Source: Candidatus Freyrarchaeum guaymasense | Lineage (GTDB): Archaea; Asgardarchaeota; Jordarchaeia; Jordarchaeales; Freyrarchaeaceae | Reading direction: 5' to 3' | Length of the DNA stretch: 12,263 nucleotides | Assembly (NCBI GenBank): GCA_030587405.1 | Contig: JAUQZD010000040.1 | Span: 1 to 12,263, forward strand | In this document: piece after piece, positions 5,372 to 12,263 of the stretch | Position numbering within the stretch: the first letter of the stretch is position 1 | How the letters are laid out: the number at the start of each line of letters is the position of its first letter | Program-made: the position numbers and the translations under genes | Notes under the pieces: generated by a model | Database searches by the model: none | Told to the model about the DNA's origin: nothing | Seen by the model: only the letters and a program-made list of their open reading frames with translations

Positions 5372-6731
5372 TTGCCCCGCTTTGGTTTGCAGCCATCTCA
5401 AACACCGAGAAGCCGACGACCTCTCCAAGCTGGTTTTCGCCTCCACCATTGTAAAGCGAGTTGGCAGCCGACGGCAGGAAGACCTCCTCTAGGAATCCTC
5501 TAGCGTAGAATCCTATGGACAGTAATCCCCCGACAGCCGCGTACGTTGGTATCAGCGTCCCCCAGGTTATGGCTGTTCCAGCGTAGGGGTAGTCCGTGTT
5601 GACTATCGTTCCCTCCGGGAGGTTCTGGGTTACCGCTATGTAGGCTCCATCATTAACTTTCCCGTCGTACGCGAGGACCTGGCTTAGGAGAACCCATAGT
5701 CCCCCATCCATGGCTGAGGGCGTACAATTGTACACGTGATATCCCGGCCTTGTCGCCCCGTCAAAGTCTATGTGCATCTTCCCCGTAACATCTATGGTTA
5801 TTTCTACCGGTATAAGCGACCTCACTTTTTCCTCGGTTAACGGGTGAGCGTAAGCGGTCTTAAGCGTGAAGCTGATCACGTTTATTCCTTTATACCTTCC
5901 CGGCACCAGCCTCTCCTTAACCTTCGCTATGAAGTTCCTCCTGTTCTCCTCTATCAGCTCCCTTATTGCTCTCATGTAGTATTCTAATCCGAAGTCCTCT
6001 ATGACCTTATAGACCTCCTCCCTTATCATTATGGAGCCTGCAAGCCTTGCCTTCTCGTCCAGGATCCACGCGTTAGGCATCCTTGAGGCGACGCTCAGCC
6101 TCTTAATGTAATGCTTATAGTACTCATCGTTTTCCCCCGTCTTCTCGGCGCTTATGTGGTGTCCCTCACTAAACCTTTCAGGGGCGAATATGGGCATGGA
6201 GCCGTGCTCGTGTGCCCCCGCCTCGAGCTCGTGGGTTACCCCTCCAGCCCACCCTATGAGCTCACCCTTATAAAATATCGGTATGACTGTCTGCACGTCT
6301 GCAGTGTGCACTCCTCCAGCCCAGGTCTCGTTGTTCGTGAATATGTCGCCCGGCCTTATACCCGGGTTCTCTTCGTAGTCGTTCTCTATCAGGTACTTGA
6401 TGAAGGCGCTCATCGTGTGCACGTGAACCATTATCCCCGTCGACAGCGCGACGGCGTCCCCCTCGGGAGTGTAGAGCCCGAAGACAAGCTCACCATACTC
6501 CCGTACAGTGGGGGATGCTGCTATGAACTTAACAGACTCCCTAGCACCTATAACCGCTGACAGCAGCCGGGAGTGAAACCTCTCATACTTAAGAAGGTCC
6601 TCCTCCCTAAGCCTCAACTCGCTCACACCGTAGTAGTACCCGGTCTCCTTGTAAAGTCTTTCACTCTCCCTCAGCATCTCCTTAAGCTTCCTGCCTCCAT
6701 AACCTATACCCTTCCCCTCACGTGAAGCCAT
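5361..6731 (-). CDS. acxB: Acetone carboxylase alpha subunit, N-terminal part
   Basis: A 456-residue HyuB-like catalytic subunit, interrupted at its C-terminus. GVHTAD and THELEAG place His142, Asp145 and His167 with spacing H-x2-D-x21-H. This is identical to the Mn ligand set I recall for the Xanthobacter alpha subunit (H150, D153, H175), so the metal site that joins enolised acetone and carboxyl-phosphate looks intact. Other landmarks are FTNNETWAGG, HEHGSMPIF, HIDFDGATRPGYHVYNC and FSVFEMAANQSGA. The start ATG at 6731 is preceded by GGAGGAG (5-base spacing), which lies across the acxA stop. The gap to acxA is only 12 bases. The frame ends in Cys-stop at a G5 run while the homologous sequence continues in the -1 frame (4543-5367). 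Transcribed with acxA and acxC. Confidence 0.9.
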   Translation of the reverse strand: MASREGKGIGYGGRKLKEMLRESERLYKETGYYYGVSELRLREEDLLKYERFHSRLLSAVIGARESVKFIAASPTVREYGELVFGLYTPEGDAVALSTGIMVHVHTMSAFIKYLIENDYEENPGIRPGDIFTNNETWAGGVHTADVQTVIPIFYKGELIGWAGGVTHELEAGAHEHGSMPIFAPERFSEGHHISAEKTGENDEYYKHYIKRLSVASRMPNAWILDEKARLAGSIMIREEVYKVIEDFGLEYYMRAIRELIEENRRNFIAKVKERLVPGRYKGINVISFTLKTAYAHPLTEEKVRSLIPVEITIDVTGKMHIDFDGATRPGYHVYNCTPSAMDGGLWVLLSQVLAYDGKVNDGAYIAVTQNLPEGTIVNTDYPYAGTAITWGTLIPTYAAVGGLLSIGFYARGFLEEVFLPSAANSLYNGGGENQLGEVVGFSVFEMAANQSGARGC

Positions 6732-6743
6732 ACATACTCCTCC

Positions 6744-8873
6744 TCACTTCCCTCCAAACCATATGAACTCGTACTCGTCAAACCTCACCTTATACTCGGG
6801 GGGTATCACGAGGGTGGTTGCCGGGTGCTCTATTATAGCAGGCCCTTCAAGCTCGTTTCCAGCCCTTATCTCGTCCATCTCCCAGACGGAGAAGTTAACC
6901 CACTTCCCCTTGTAGTAGGCTTCCCTCTCGCCCTTAAACGCCTGTTCCGAAGGCTTCTTTCCAGCTAGAGGCTTCCTGACTATCTTGGGCTTCGGCCTTT
7001 CAGCGTGGGCGACGACCGCAACCTCAAGTATCATGTAACCAGCCTCCGGGAACTTGGCGGCTTTAGGGTATATCTTTTCGTACGTCTCCTCGAACGCCTC
7101 CACGATGGAGTCTAGGTCTTCAAGCTTTTCAACCCTTGATACTGGCGACACCACTTCGTGGTCGTCAAGCTGGCCGCTATACCTAACATATGCTAAGTGC
7201 TCGAACTTCACCTTCTCCTTAGGTATTCCCTCAGCCTCCATTTCCGCTAGGGCCAGCTTCTCAAGCTCCTCCCAAGCCGAGTTTATGGCCGACTGCGCCA
7301 TCATCCTGAACATTAAGGCTCTCTCGTCGCTTCCAGGCGGAATCTGGCTGAGGATGCTCTTATGATACCTGTGAGTGTAGTCGGCTGTCGCTATGCCGAA
7401 GGCTGAGAAGACCGCTGCGAACGGGAACGTTATAATGTTCTTGAACGGTATCCCCTCAGTGAACCCCCACATGTGAAGCGGCCCTCCTCCTCCATAGATC
7501 ATAGCGGTGTAGTCTGCAGGGTTATACCCTCTAGCCATTAGCATGGCGTCTATCTGCCCTCTCATTTTGGTGTTAAGGAGTTCAATTATTCCCATCGCCA
7601 TATCGTAGACGTCCGCGTCGTAGTGGTCTGCTATCTGCTTGCATGCCTTGTACGCCCTTTCTTTGTCAAGCTTTATCTTCCCCCCTATGAAGTAGTCCGG
7701 GTTCAAGTAGCCTAAGGTAACGTCGCAGTCGCTAATGGTCGGCTCAGGGTACTTGTAGCACATTCCAACCATAGCCCCGGCGCTCTCGGGTCCGAGCTCT
7801 ATCCTACCCGTCTCAGGGTCTATCTTGATGACGCTTCCAGTCCCCGCACCTATAGAATCCATGGTTACAAGGGGCATGTTTAGGCGGAACCTTGCTATGT
7901 CGGGCTCCCTAAGCATGGGTATTACACCCTCCCTTATTATGCCCACGTCGAAGCTCGTCCCTCCCATGTCCATGCACAGGATGTCCTTGATCCCGAGTAT
8001 GTCCCCAATGTACTTTGAGCCGAGCATCCCTCCTATCGGCCCGGATATCAGGGTCTCGTAGAGGCGCGGATACCTTATGTTTACGAGTCCGCCATATGAG
8101 AGCATGGTGAGGAGCTCATACCTGAAGCCCTCCTTTCTAGCTCTCTCCTCTATTTTGAAGAGCTGCCTCCTCGTTGGCTCTGCAGCGTAGGCTTGTATTA
8201 GAACGCTGTTGAGACGGGAGTACTCGCGCATTATGGGTGCAACCTCTGAGCTCGTGTAGACCGTGACTTCAACTTCTGCCTCTCTAGCAACCCTCTCAAC
8301 GATTTCTTTCGCTTCCCTCTCGTGCGCCGGGTTCGTATGGGAGTAAGGGAACATTATGGCTATGGCTTCTACTCCCATGGACAGGAGCTCCCTAGCGGCC
8401 TCTTCAACCTCCTCCCTGTTAAGGGGTATCACCGGGGTACCGAACATGTCTATCCTCTCCGTGACTCCGCGCACCAGCCGCCTATTCACCAAGGGTTCGT
8501 TGTGGACGTGCGTCACGGTGTGCAGCCTGTCAGAGTAGCTGTAGCCAAGCCAGACAAGCCCTCTCTCCATGAGGACGTAGTCTTCAAGCCCCTTCGAAAT
8601 TATGAGTCCAACCCGTAGCCCCTTCCTAGTTAGAAGGGTGTTAATCATGGTTGTTCCAGAGTAAATGCATGCGCCCACGCTTCTCAAAACGTCGCTGACG
8701 CTCATATCCCAGTAGCCCGCTGCGTCCATAACAGAGTCTGCGAAGCTCACTGACTCGTCCTCCGGAACGGTTAAAGCCTTGCCAACGGTGAATTCTCCCT
8801 CCTCGTCCACGATCACCGTATCCGTCATCGTCCCCCCTGCGTCAAGGGAAACAATCACAGGTTTCCGAGCCAA
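6744..8873 (-). CDS. acxA: Acetone carboxylase beta subunit (HyuA-like ATPase)
   Basis: A protein of about 709 residues in the hydantoinase A/oxoprolinase/ketone carboxylase ATPase family, close to the bacterial 717 I recall. It activates bicarbonate and ketone with ATP, forming phosphorylated intermediates passed to the alpha subunit. DAGGTMTD (11-18) is the first phosphate loop. CIYSGTTMINTLLTRKG follows, SGPIGG (277-282) is a conserved turn, and CMDMGGTSFD (300-309) is the second phosphate loop of the actin-like fold. The C-terminal SHS2-like region is complete. Start: TTG 8873 has GGAGGAG 6 bases upstream and lies about 30 bases after the predicted initiation site (about 8903). TTG 8909, TTG 8900 and GTG 8888 are alternatives, but 8909 would lie upstream of that site. 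First gene of the operon. Confidence 0.92.
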   Translation of the reverse strand: MARKPVIVSLDAGGTMTDTVIVDEEGEFTVGKALTVPEDESVSFADSVMDAAGYWDMSVSDVLRSVGACIYSGTTMINTLLTRKGLRVGLIISKGLEDYVLMERGLVWLGYSYSDRLHTVTHVHNEPLVNRRLVRGVTERIDMFGTPVIPLNREEVEEAARELLSMGVEAIAIMFPYSHTNPAHEREAKEIVERVAREAEVEVTVYTSSEVAPIMREYSRLNSVLIQAYAAEPTRRQLFKIEERARKEGFRYELLTMLSYGGLVNIRYPRLYETLISGPIGGMLGSKYIGDILGIKDILCMDMGGTSFDVGIIREGVIPMLREPDIARFRLNMPLVTMDSIGAGTGSVIKIDPETGRIELGPESAGAMVGMCYKYPEPTISDCDVTLGYLNPDYFIGGKIKLDKERAYKACKQIADHYDADVYDMAMGIIELLNTKMRGQIDAMLMARGYNPADYTAMIYGGGGPLHMWGFTEGIPFKNIITFPFAAVFSAFGIATADYTHRYHKSILSQIPPGSDERALMFRMMAQSAINSAWEELEKLALAEMEAEGIPKEKVKFEHLAYVRYSGQLDDHEVVSPVSRVEKLEDLDSIVEAFEETYEKIYPKAAKFPEAGYMILEVAVVAHAERPKPKIVRKPLAGKKPSEQAFKGEREAYYKGKWVNFSVWEMDEIRAGNELEGPAIIEHPATTLVIPPEYKVRFDEYEFIWFGGK

Positions 8874-8909
8874 CCTCCACTCCTCCACACACCTCTTCAA
8901 AGTAATCAA

Positions 8910-9044
8910 TTACTTTCTTTTCTATGTATAAAATATTTTTCTCATGCTTGCAGCCGAGGACCCCCATGTAAGCCCCCGTTAGCGGGCTGCGTGCCTCCTC
9001 TTCCAGCTTAAAAAACATTTATTTCTCGTTGCCGTTTACTTCTC
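8910..9044. promoter_or_regulatory. Divergent promoter region, acx operon and flavoprotein
   Basis: The minus-strand TATA element TTTTATAC is at 8926-8933, predicting initiation near 8903 for acxA. On the plus strand, TTAAAAAA (9008-9015) or TTTATTTC (9018-9025) predicts initiation near 9037-9047 for the flavoprotein. That is at or just before its first codons. Between them lies a short inverted repeat, AGCCC at 8971-8975 and GGGCT at 8984-8988, centrally placed for a shared regulator. That last point is only suggestive. Confidence 0.5.
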
Positions 9045-10547
9045 TTGGTGGTTGTTTTGCCTCGTGAAGGATGGGACGTCGTCGTTATTGGCGCGGGTTT
9101 GGGCGGTTTAACGTGTGCAGCCCTACTCGCCCATGAAGGGTTAAGAGTTTTGGTGCTTGAACGTGAAGCACGCATCGGAGGACGTGCCGCCTCCTTCAGG
9201 GGAGGAGAGGACGTTAGGGAGCTTAGAAGGGTGATGGCTCGCACCTGTAATGAACAGATTGTTAGAACCGAGCCCAGTCTAGACGAACTACCCAGCCTAA
9301 TGGAAGGCTACGTCATAGACCTCGGCTTCCACGAGTACTCGTACCATGAACATGGACGCCTCGGAGTTCTGCTGAAAGATTTAGGGGAGCACGTCAGGTT
9401 TCACCCCCTCAAGGAAAACCTTTACTTCTTCGACGGTAAACTCTGCTCCATGCAGCCTCCACGGATAGAATTCCTCCCAGATGAGAGCACTATAAGCGAG
9501 TTCTGGAGGGTCGCCCGCCTCATAACCTCCATGAACAGGACTGAAGCGGCCAAGCACGACCACGAGTCCATGAAGGAGTTCATGGAGTCCCTCACCGGCA
9601 GCCATAGGGTGCGCGAGTTCTGGTACCTCATCGCGACACTCGTTGCAACCATAAACGACCCAGCAGACATCTCCGCCGGTGAAACCATAAAGTCCAATGT
9701 TCCAGCGTCCCACGTCGGCGCCCACGCGGGAAGGGGGAACGCCGGCTCCATAGAGGGCGGCTTCATAGAGGCAGCTAAGGCGCTGGCAAGAACCGTGGAG
9801 AAGCATGGCGGCTCCGTCAAGACAGGCATCGAGGTGAAAGAGGTGGTGGTCGAGGACGGGGTGGCTAAAGGCGTCGTCGCCGACTTCCCTAGGGGGGAAG
9901 AGCACGTTGAGTCGAGTGTTGTGGTCAGTAATGTCCCCATCCAGAAGGTTTTCAGCATAGTGGACAGGAACGTTTTCCCCAAAGGCTGGGTTGAGCGCGT
10001 TGAAAAGCTAGCTAGTGCGGGCGCCGTCACAGGCTACGCCGGCCTGAAGAAGCCGGTTCTGAAAAACAGGGGCTACATTTACGTTCCAGAACTTATACCT
10101 GAAGGTGAAGGATTCAAGGGAAGCGTAAGGTTCATCTTCGAGGCCCAGTCAAACTTTGACCCGTCCCGCGCCCCCAAGGGAAAGCAATTGTTCACCTTCT
10201 ACTGCCCTCTAACACCTGAGGAGGCAAGAAGCAAAAGCAAGGTGGAGCGAGTCCTAGACGAAGCTATGAACTTTGTCAGTGGGATGTTCCCCGAGTTCGA
10301 CGCTTCAGTCGAGTGGCTTCTCTACGCCTCCCTAGACTACCTCGACGGGGTGGCTCGAACACCCGACCAAGTAGGCGGCAAAAGGCCGAATGTGAAGGCT
10401 CCGGGGGTGGAGAACCTTTACTTCGTCGGCGATGGGGTTGGGGGCTGGGGCGTCCCAATGGACGCCGCAGTCCACTCAGGGTTCATAGCAGCCTCCATGA
10501 TAACAGGTAAAAATCTCCTAGAGAAGTTGCCAGAATACCTCCGCTAA
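9045..10547 (+). CDS. FAD-dependent oxidoreductase, CrtI/phytoene desaturase-like
   Basis: A 500-residue flavoprotein of the phytoene dehydrogenase/amine oxidase superfamily. DVVVIGAGLGGLTCAALLAHEG (about 11-32) is the N-terminal Rossmann dinucleotide loop, and E39 ends strand 2 to bind the FAD ribose. IGGRAASFRG is the GGR motif after it. NLYFVGDGVGGWGVPMDAAV (457-476) is the C-terminal FAD motif. There are no transmembrane segments or signal peptide. Relatives desaturate or isomerise isoprenoid, steroid or other hydrophobic substrates, and the substrate here cannot be read. No Shine-Dalgarno precedes the start. TTG 9045, GTG 9048 and TTG 9057 all lie near the predicted initiation site, so a leaderless mRNA starting at GTG 9048 is possible. 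It is divergent from acxA and may be co-regulated with it. Confidence 0.85.
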   Translation: MVVVLPREGWDVVVIGAGLGGLTCAALLAHEGLRVLVLEREARIGGRAASFRGGEDVRELRRVMARTCNEQIVRTEPSLDELPSLMEGYVIDLGFHEYSYHEHGRLGVLLKDLGEHVRFHPLKENLYFFDGKLCSMQPPRIEFLPDESTISEFWRVARLITSMNRTEAAKHDHESMKEFMESLTGSHRVREFWYLIATLVATINDPADISAGETIKSNVPASHVGAHAGRGNAGSIEGGFIEAAKALARTVEKHGGSVKTGIEVKEVVVEDGVAKGVVADFPRGEEHVESSVVVSNVPIQKVFSIVDRNVFPKGWVERVEKLASAGAVTGYAGLKKPVLKNRGYIYVPELIPEGEGFKGSVRFIFEAQSNFDPSRAPKGKQLFTFYCPLTPEEARSKSKVERVLDEAMNFVSGMFPEFDASVEWLLYASLDYLDGVARTPDQVGGKRPNVKAPGVENLYFVGDGVGGWGVPMDAAVHSGFIAASMITGKNLLEKLPEYLR

Positions 10548-10602
10548 AAAGGAGGAAGTATTGAGAAAGTAATCTTAGTTATTCTTAATTGCGTATCTTC
10601 CC

Positions 10603-10620
10603 TTTTTTATCCTTCTTTTA
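10603..10620 (+). terminator. Oligo-T terminator after the flavoprotein gene
   Basis: TTTTTTATCCTTCTTTTA on the plus strand, about 55 bases past the flavoprotein stop. It consists of two T-tracts without a hairpin, the archaeal style. Confidence 0.5.
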
Positions 10621-10635
10621 TCTGAAAGAGAAGGA

Positions 10636-10652
10636 GGGCAGGGAGGCTGCCC
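10636..10652 (-). terminator. Hairpin next to the thiolase stop
   Basis: GGGCAG-GGAGG-CTGCCC forms a perfect 6-bp stem with a 5-base loop, 2 bases past the thiolase stop. On the minus strand a pyrimidine-rich run (CCTTCTCTTTC) follows, so it resembles an intrinsic terminator or a 3'-end protector. It is weak as a classical terminator because the T-tract is interrupted. Confidence 0.4.
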
Positions 10653-10654
10653 CC

Positions 10655-11824
10655 TCACGGTCTATTCCTGCTTAGGATCATTAACCCGTGAAACTGAAAC
10701 TGTCCGCCCCACCCGTGGGCTAGGGCTGTTTCAACGTCTGGAACCTGCCTATCCCCAGCCTTACCCATAACCTGAAGAGCAGCCTCAGCAACCCTAATCA
10801 TAGCAGTAGCACCAATAGGATTAGTACACAAAACACCACCACTAGGGTCGCATGGAAGATCACCGCCCATATCGGTGACTCCCTCCTCGACCAGCTTTCC
10901 ACCCTCACCCTTACGGCAGAACCCCAAAGCCTCATACTCTAGGATTTCTTGGATCGTGAATGGATTGTAAAGCTCTGCTACATCTAACTCTCTGAGAGGA
11001 TCCTCTATCTTAGCCTTCCTGTAGATGCGGCGAGCCAGCATCGCAAGGCTGTCCCAGTCTGCAGGGTCAGGCTTGTCTCCAGCCCAATAGGTGTCTGCTA
11101 TTGATCCTGCTGCTTTAACCCATGCGGGCGTATCCGTTATCTCCCTAACCTTATCCTCAGACGCGAAGATGAGGGCGCAAGCCCCATCAGACCTAGGACA
11201 ACAGTCCAGAAGCCTTAAAGGCCATGAGATGAGCCTAGAGTTTAAAACGTCCTCTACCGTCACCTTGAACCTGAGGTGTGCGTAAGGGTTTCTCGTCGCT
11301 GCGTCATGGTTTTTAACTGAAACCATTGCTAGCTGCTCCTCTGTTGTCCCGTACTTCGCCATGTGCCTGGCAGCCTGGACAGCTCCAACAGTTATAGCAC
11401 CCCAACCCGAATACCTCTCATATATCGGGTCTACGCAAGTGTTGAGTACTAGTTGTGCGTCTACGTTTTCTCCGACCCTCTGGCATCCTACTGCCATGCA
11501 GGTGTCGAAGAGCCCTGACGCGACGTGGTAGTAGCCTGCCAGGGCGACGCTGATACCCGTAGTCCCCCCAGTGGTAACCTTCATATAGGGCTTATTAAGC
11601 CCACCACCACCACAAGCATCAGCATCCCACTTATCAGGACAATTAATACCATCAAAAGGATCCATGGTTCCATAAACAACAGACTCAACATCCCCTATCC
11701 CTATGTCTGCGTCTTTCAGGGCGGCGTTCACAGCCTCCAGCATAAGCTCAGGGTGCGTCACATCGTTCCTCCTAGTAGCAGTCTTAGTTAAGCCAACACC
11801 GACGATAGCAACCCTACGCACCAT
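10655..11824 (-). CDS. Thiolase-fold protein (SCP2-thiolase/retro-aldolase type), catalytic residues altered
   Basis: A 389-residue thiolase-superfamily protein. RRVAIVGVGLTK opens the fold, SDGACALIFAS is the mid-domain strand, and TIQEILEYEALGFCRKGEGG is typical of archaeal and SCP2-type members. By eye, the nucleophile position of 'A-C-A-S-G' is Gly (TTGGTTG, 84-90). The His of 'H-D-x-F-T' is Tyr286 (ELYNPFT). The 'G-H-P-x-G-A-T' block is TNPIGAT (334-340). A Claisen thiolase normally needs that Cys and those His residues. Loss of them plus a Tyr at this place recalls Ltp2-type retro-aldolases, which work with a DUF35 partner; none is visible here. Start ATG 11824 fits the family N-terminus and has GAGGGGGTG just upstream; TTG 11857 is a longer alternative. 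Divergent from the ligase gene, convergent with the flavoprotein. Confidence 0.85.
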   Translation of the reverse strand: MVRRVAIVGVGLTKTATRRNDVTHPELMLEAVNAALKDADIGIGDVESVVYGTMDPFDGINCPDKWDADACGGGGLNKPYMKVTTGGTTGISVALAGYYHVASGLFDTCMAVGCQRVGENVDAQLVLNTCVDPIYERYSGWGAITVGAVQAARHMAKYGTTEEQLAMVSVKNHDAATRNPYAHLRFKVTVEDVLNSRLISWPLRLLDCCPRSDGACALIFASEDKVREITDTPAWVKAAGSIADTYWAGDKPDPADWDSLAMLARRIYRKAKIEDPLRELDVAELYNPFTIQEILEYEALGFCRKGEGGKLVEEGVTDMGGDLPCDPSGGVLCTNPIGATAMIRVAEAALQVMGKAGDRQVPDVETALAHGWGGQFQFHGLMILSRNRP

Positions 11825-11883
11825 AACACCCCCTCTCAAACAGCCCCCTAGCGCCAATACAAAACCCTATTTCCTCTTTCACA

Positions 11884-11891
11884 TGTTTAAA
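11884..11891 (-). promoter_or_regulatory. Possible TATA element for the thiolase-fold gene
   Basis: The minus strand reads CCTTTAAACA here. Initiation near 11862 would give a leader of about 38 bases to ATG 11824. The stronger TATATAAATAG formed by the reverse of 11931-11942 is an alternative and would give a leader of nearly 90 bases. Confidence 0.35.
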
Positions 11892-11933
11892 GGTTTCGCA
11901 CCACTCAAAGTCATACAAGATGAGAGCAAACTA

Positions 11934-11942
11934 TTTATATAC
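11934..11942 (+). promoter_or_regulatory. TATA element for the ligase-like gene
   Basis: TTTATATA at 11934-11941 matches the archaeal consensus. Initiation about 26 bases downstream is expected near 11963, giving a leader of about 48 bases to TTG 12012. The same bases read in reverse may also serve the divergent thiolase-fold gene. Confidence 0.6.
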
Positions 11943-12011
11943 TATGACATGTTCTTCTTTCTTTGTAAAGGTTGCTCAAAATATGGATGCCTCGGGCGGG
12001 AGGAGTGTAAA

Positions 12012-12263
12012 TTGGGTGTTATTGAGCGTGTTAGGGGTTGGTGGTTGCCTGATGAGATTTCCCCTGAGAGGGTGAGGAAGTTTGTTGAGATGGTTCCGCT
12101 GTACAGGGAGGATAAGGGTGACCCTTCCTTCATGGGTAGGAGGGAGATGGAGGAGGTTAGGAACAGGAACCTTAGGGCTCAGGTCGAGCTCTGCGCCAGG
12201 TACAGCCCCTACTACAGCAGGCTCTTCAAGGAGAGGGGGATAGACCCCTCAACCATAAAAACG
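12012..12263 (+). CDS. AMP-forming acyl/aryl-CoA ligase, phenylacetate-CoA ligase-like, 5' part only
   Basis: 84 codons are visible and the gene runs off the window. The pattern 'WWLPDEISPERVRK' followed by LRAQVELCARYSPYYSRLFKERGIDPSTIKT is the N-terminal helix region of the PaaK-like branch of adenylate-forming enzymes. In that branch 'YsPyYr-x2-f-x4-idp-x-di' precedes the catalytic core. Such enzymes make a CoA thioester from a carboxylic acid with ATP; the substrate pocket is beyond the edge. I chose TTG 12012 because GGGAGGAG (11998-12005) sits 6 bases upstream and the TATA element predicts initiation near 11963. ATG 11949 is in frame and would add 21 residues containing four Cys, but it lies upstream of the predicted mRNA start. 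It may activate the acid made or used by the neighbouring ketone module. Confidence 0.75.
   Translation, partial: MGVIERVRGWWLPDEISPERVRKFVEMVPLYREDKGDPSFMGRREMEEVRNRNLRAQVELCARYSPYYSRLFKERGIDPSTIKT

Noticed and set aside
6111..6560. Plus-strand 149-codon open frame inside acxB
   Set aside because: Antisense to the Mn-site region of the alpha subunit, no domain.
9381..10030. Two long minus-strand open frames inside the flavoprotein gene
   Set aside because: The plus-strand flavoprotein has clear FAD motifs at both ends; these are reverse-frame shadows in GC-rich coding sequence.
10548..10580. GGAGG followed by TTG just after the flavoprotein stop, suggesting another gene
   Set aside because: The frame closes after three codons.
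2966..12263. A phenylacetate degradation (paa) cluster, suggested by the PaaG-like crotonase and the PaaK-like ligase
   Set aside because: No epoxidase subunits or other paa genes are visible and the central operon is a ketone carboxylase; shared family resemblance alone is not enough.
1..12263. CRISPR array, tRNA/rRNA genes, insertion sequence
   Set aside because: I found no regularly spaced repeats, no cloverleaf-like segments in the gaps, and no transposase or terminal inverted repeats.

Overview
The window looks like a chromosomal segment from an archaeon, most likely a thermophile of the Thermoproteota/TACK kind. Evidence: TTTATATA-type TATA elements lie at leader-length or leaderless distances from starts. 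GTG and TTG starts are frequent, some with GGGGGTG/GGAGGAG Shine-Dalgarno sequences. Arg is mostly AGG and Ile often ATA. Ends of genes carry plain oligo-T tracts, and there is a RHH/PIN (VapBC-type) toxin-antitoxin pair. The phylum is an inference; no rRNA or marker gene is present.

Layout. Positions 1-293 hold no supported gene, only the promoter/operator of a vapBC-like pair (294-1048, +). A Cys/Met-metabolism PLP enzyme follows on the minus strand (1322-2479). A 490-base gap contains a 70-codon minus-strand open frame, a TATA element usable in both directions and a perfect 16-bp tandem duplication, and leads into a crotonase-family gene (2966-3760, +). Convergent to it is a minus-strand operon, read from 8873 down to 3947: acetone carboxylase beta (acxA), alpha (acxB, broken into two frames at 5361-5367) and gamma (acxC). 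Divergent from the operon is a CrtI-like FAD oxidoreductase (9045-10547, +). A thiolase-fold protein (10655-11824, -) converges on it. Divergent from the thiolase, the window ends in the 5' part of a phenylacetate-CoA-ligase-like gene (12012 onward, +).

How it may work. The operon encodes all three parts of an ATP-dependent ketone carboxylase: a HyuA-like ATPase, a HyuB-like metal subunit with H-x2-D-x21-H, and a zinc-type gamma subunit. It would convert acetone (or a related ketone) plus bicarbonate to acetoacetate. The neighbours are CoA-thioester genes: a crotonase, a thiolase fold and an AMP-forming ligase. The thiolase-fold protein appears to lack the catalytic Cys and both His and carries a Tyr where one His normally sits. 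That recalls the retro-aldolase branch (Ltp2) that releases a ketone from a 3-hydroxyacyl-CoA. My main hypothesis is therefore a catabolic module in which a branched acyl-CoA is cleaved to a ketone (for example acetone) plus acetyl-CoA, and the carboxylase then recaptures the ketone. This is inference from family features and gene order.

The sharpest anomaly is the alpha subunit split at a G5 run, where GTGTTAG joins the start of the second part to the stop of the first. It could be an assembly or strain indel, a true split gene with coupled re-initiation, or -1 recoding.
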